5,920 bases of DNA from contig JAJFIN010000164.1 in assembly GCA_021774955.1 (NCBI GenBank), forward strand, positions 1-5,920. Direction: 5' to 3'. Within the stretch, counting starts at the first letter, position 1; every line of letters begins with the position of its first letter. Positions 5,776 to 5,920 of this stretch are shown here, piece by piece. Below the pieces are notes generated by a model. That model was not told where the DNA came from and did not search any database. It was given only the letters and a program-made list of their open reading frames with translations. A program made the position numbers and the translations under genes. The stretch is from Alphaproteobacteria bacterium (GTDB lineage: Bacteria > Pseudomonadota > Alphaproteobacteria > M2410).

Positions 5776-5920
5776 GCAGACCGTTCTGCATCGCTCAGGT
5801 CGCGCGCTTCCTCGGGCAACATAATCGGGATGCCATCACGTATCGGATAGGCAAGCCCGGCTGCCTTAGAGATCAATTCTTGATTTTCTTTGTTGTAGGA
5901 CAAAACCGTTTTGGTGACGG
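5772..5920 (-). CDS. Trm112-family protein, C-terminal part (cut by the right window edge)
   Basis: Trm112 proteins are small; in eukaryotes and archaea they are activating partners of RNA and protein methyltransferases, and the bacterial YcaR-type members have a poorly known role. The last 49 codons are present: VTKTVLSYNKENQELISKAA, then GLAYPIRDGIPIMLPEEAR, then a short acidic end. The PIRDGIPIMLPEEAR block is diagnostic. The YcaR-type motif CPVC reads (..)VTK here, and the later Cys of ELIC is Ser in QELIS, so at least two usual zinc ligands are replaced. The first CP would lie beyond the edge. The TGA stop at 5774-5772 overlaps the DUF971 start. Roughly 10-20 N-terminal residues are missing. 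Confidence 0.88.
   Translation of the reverse strand, partial: VTKTVLSYNKENQELISKAAGLAYPIRDGIPIMLPEEARDLSDAERSA

Overview
The window looks like a chromosomal segment of an alphaproteobacterium with moderate-to-high GC. The evidence is the divergent rph / hrcA-grpE arrangement, which is common in that class, together with alphaproteobacterial-style versions of HrcA, DUF971 and Trm112. The last two carry 'SPSAEV' and 'VTK' where relatives have zinc-binding cysteines. I cannot name a genus from the sequence.

Layout from left to right. (1) Positions 1-209, minus strand: the first 69 codons of rph (RNase PH), running off the left edge. (2) Positions 210-620: a non-coding divergent intergenic region. 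Most of it is a 266-bp block (276-541) bounded by a perfect 23-bp inverted repeat. The block has no recognisable coding content and is best explained as a small non-autonomous transposable element (MITE-like). A good sigma70-type promoter for hrcA lies just outside it. (3) Positions 621-2528, plus strand: hrcA (heat-shock repressor) and grpE (DnaK nucleotide-exchange factor), the latter with acidic N-terminal and Pro/Ala-rich C-terminal extensions. (4) Positions 2639-3487, plus: a classical short-chain dehydrogenase/reductase. (5) Positions 3574-4131, plus: an unrecognised 185-aa membrane protein with a soluble middle domain between hydrophobic ends. (6) Positions 4128-5033, minus: a PAPS-dependent sulfotransferase, convergent with the membrane protein and overlapping it by 4 bp at the stop codons. 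(7) Positions 5034-5382: a non-coding gap with a strong long hairpin. (8) Positions 5383-5920, minus: a DUF971 protein translationally coupled (ATGA overlap) to an upstream Trm112-family gene cut by the right edge.

Functionally, rph, hrcA, grpE, Trm112 and DUF971 are housekeeping genes for RNA processing, chaperone control and RNA/protein maintenance. The SDR, membrane protein and sulfotransferase between them have no visible pathway link to these or to each other and look like lineage-specific cargo. The most noteworthy signals are the MITE-like element in the rph/hrcA divergent promoter region, the membrane protein with a possible double-psi-barrel-like core, and the hairpin after DUF971. 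I saw no clear novel multi-gene system, CRISPR array, tRNA or rRNA.
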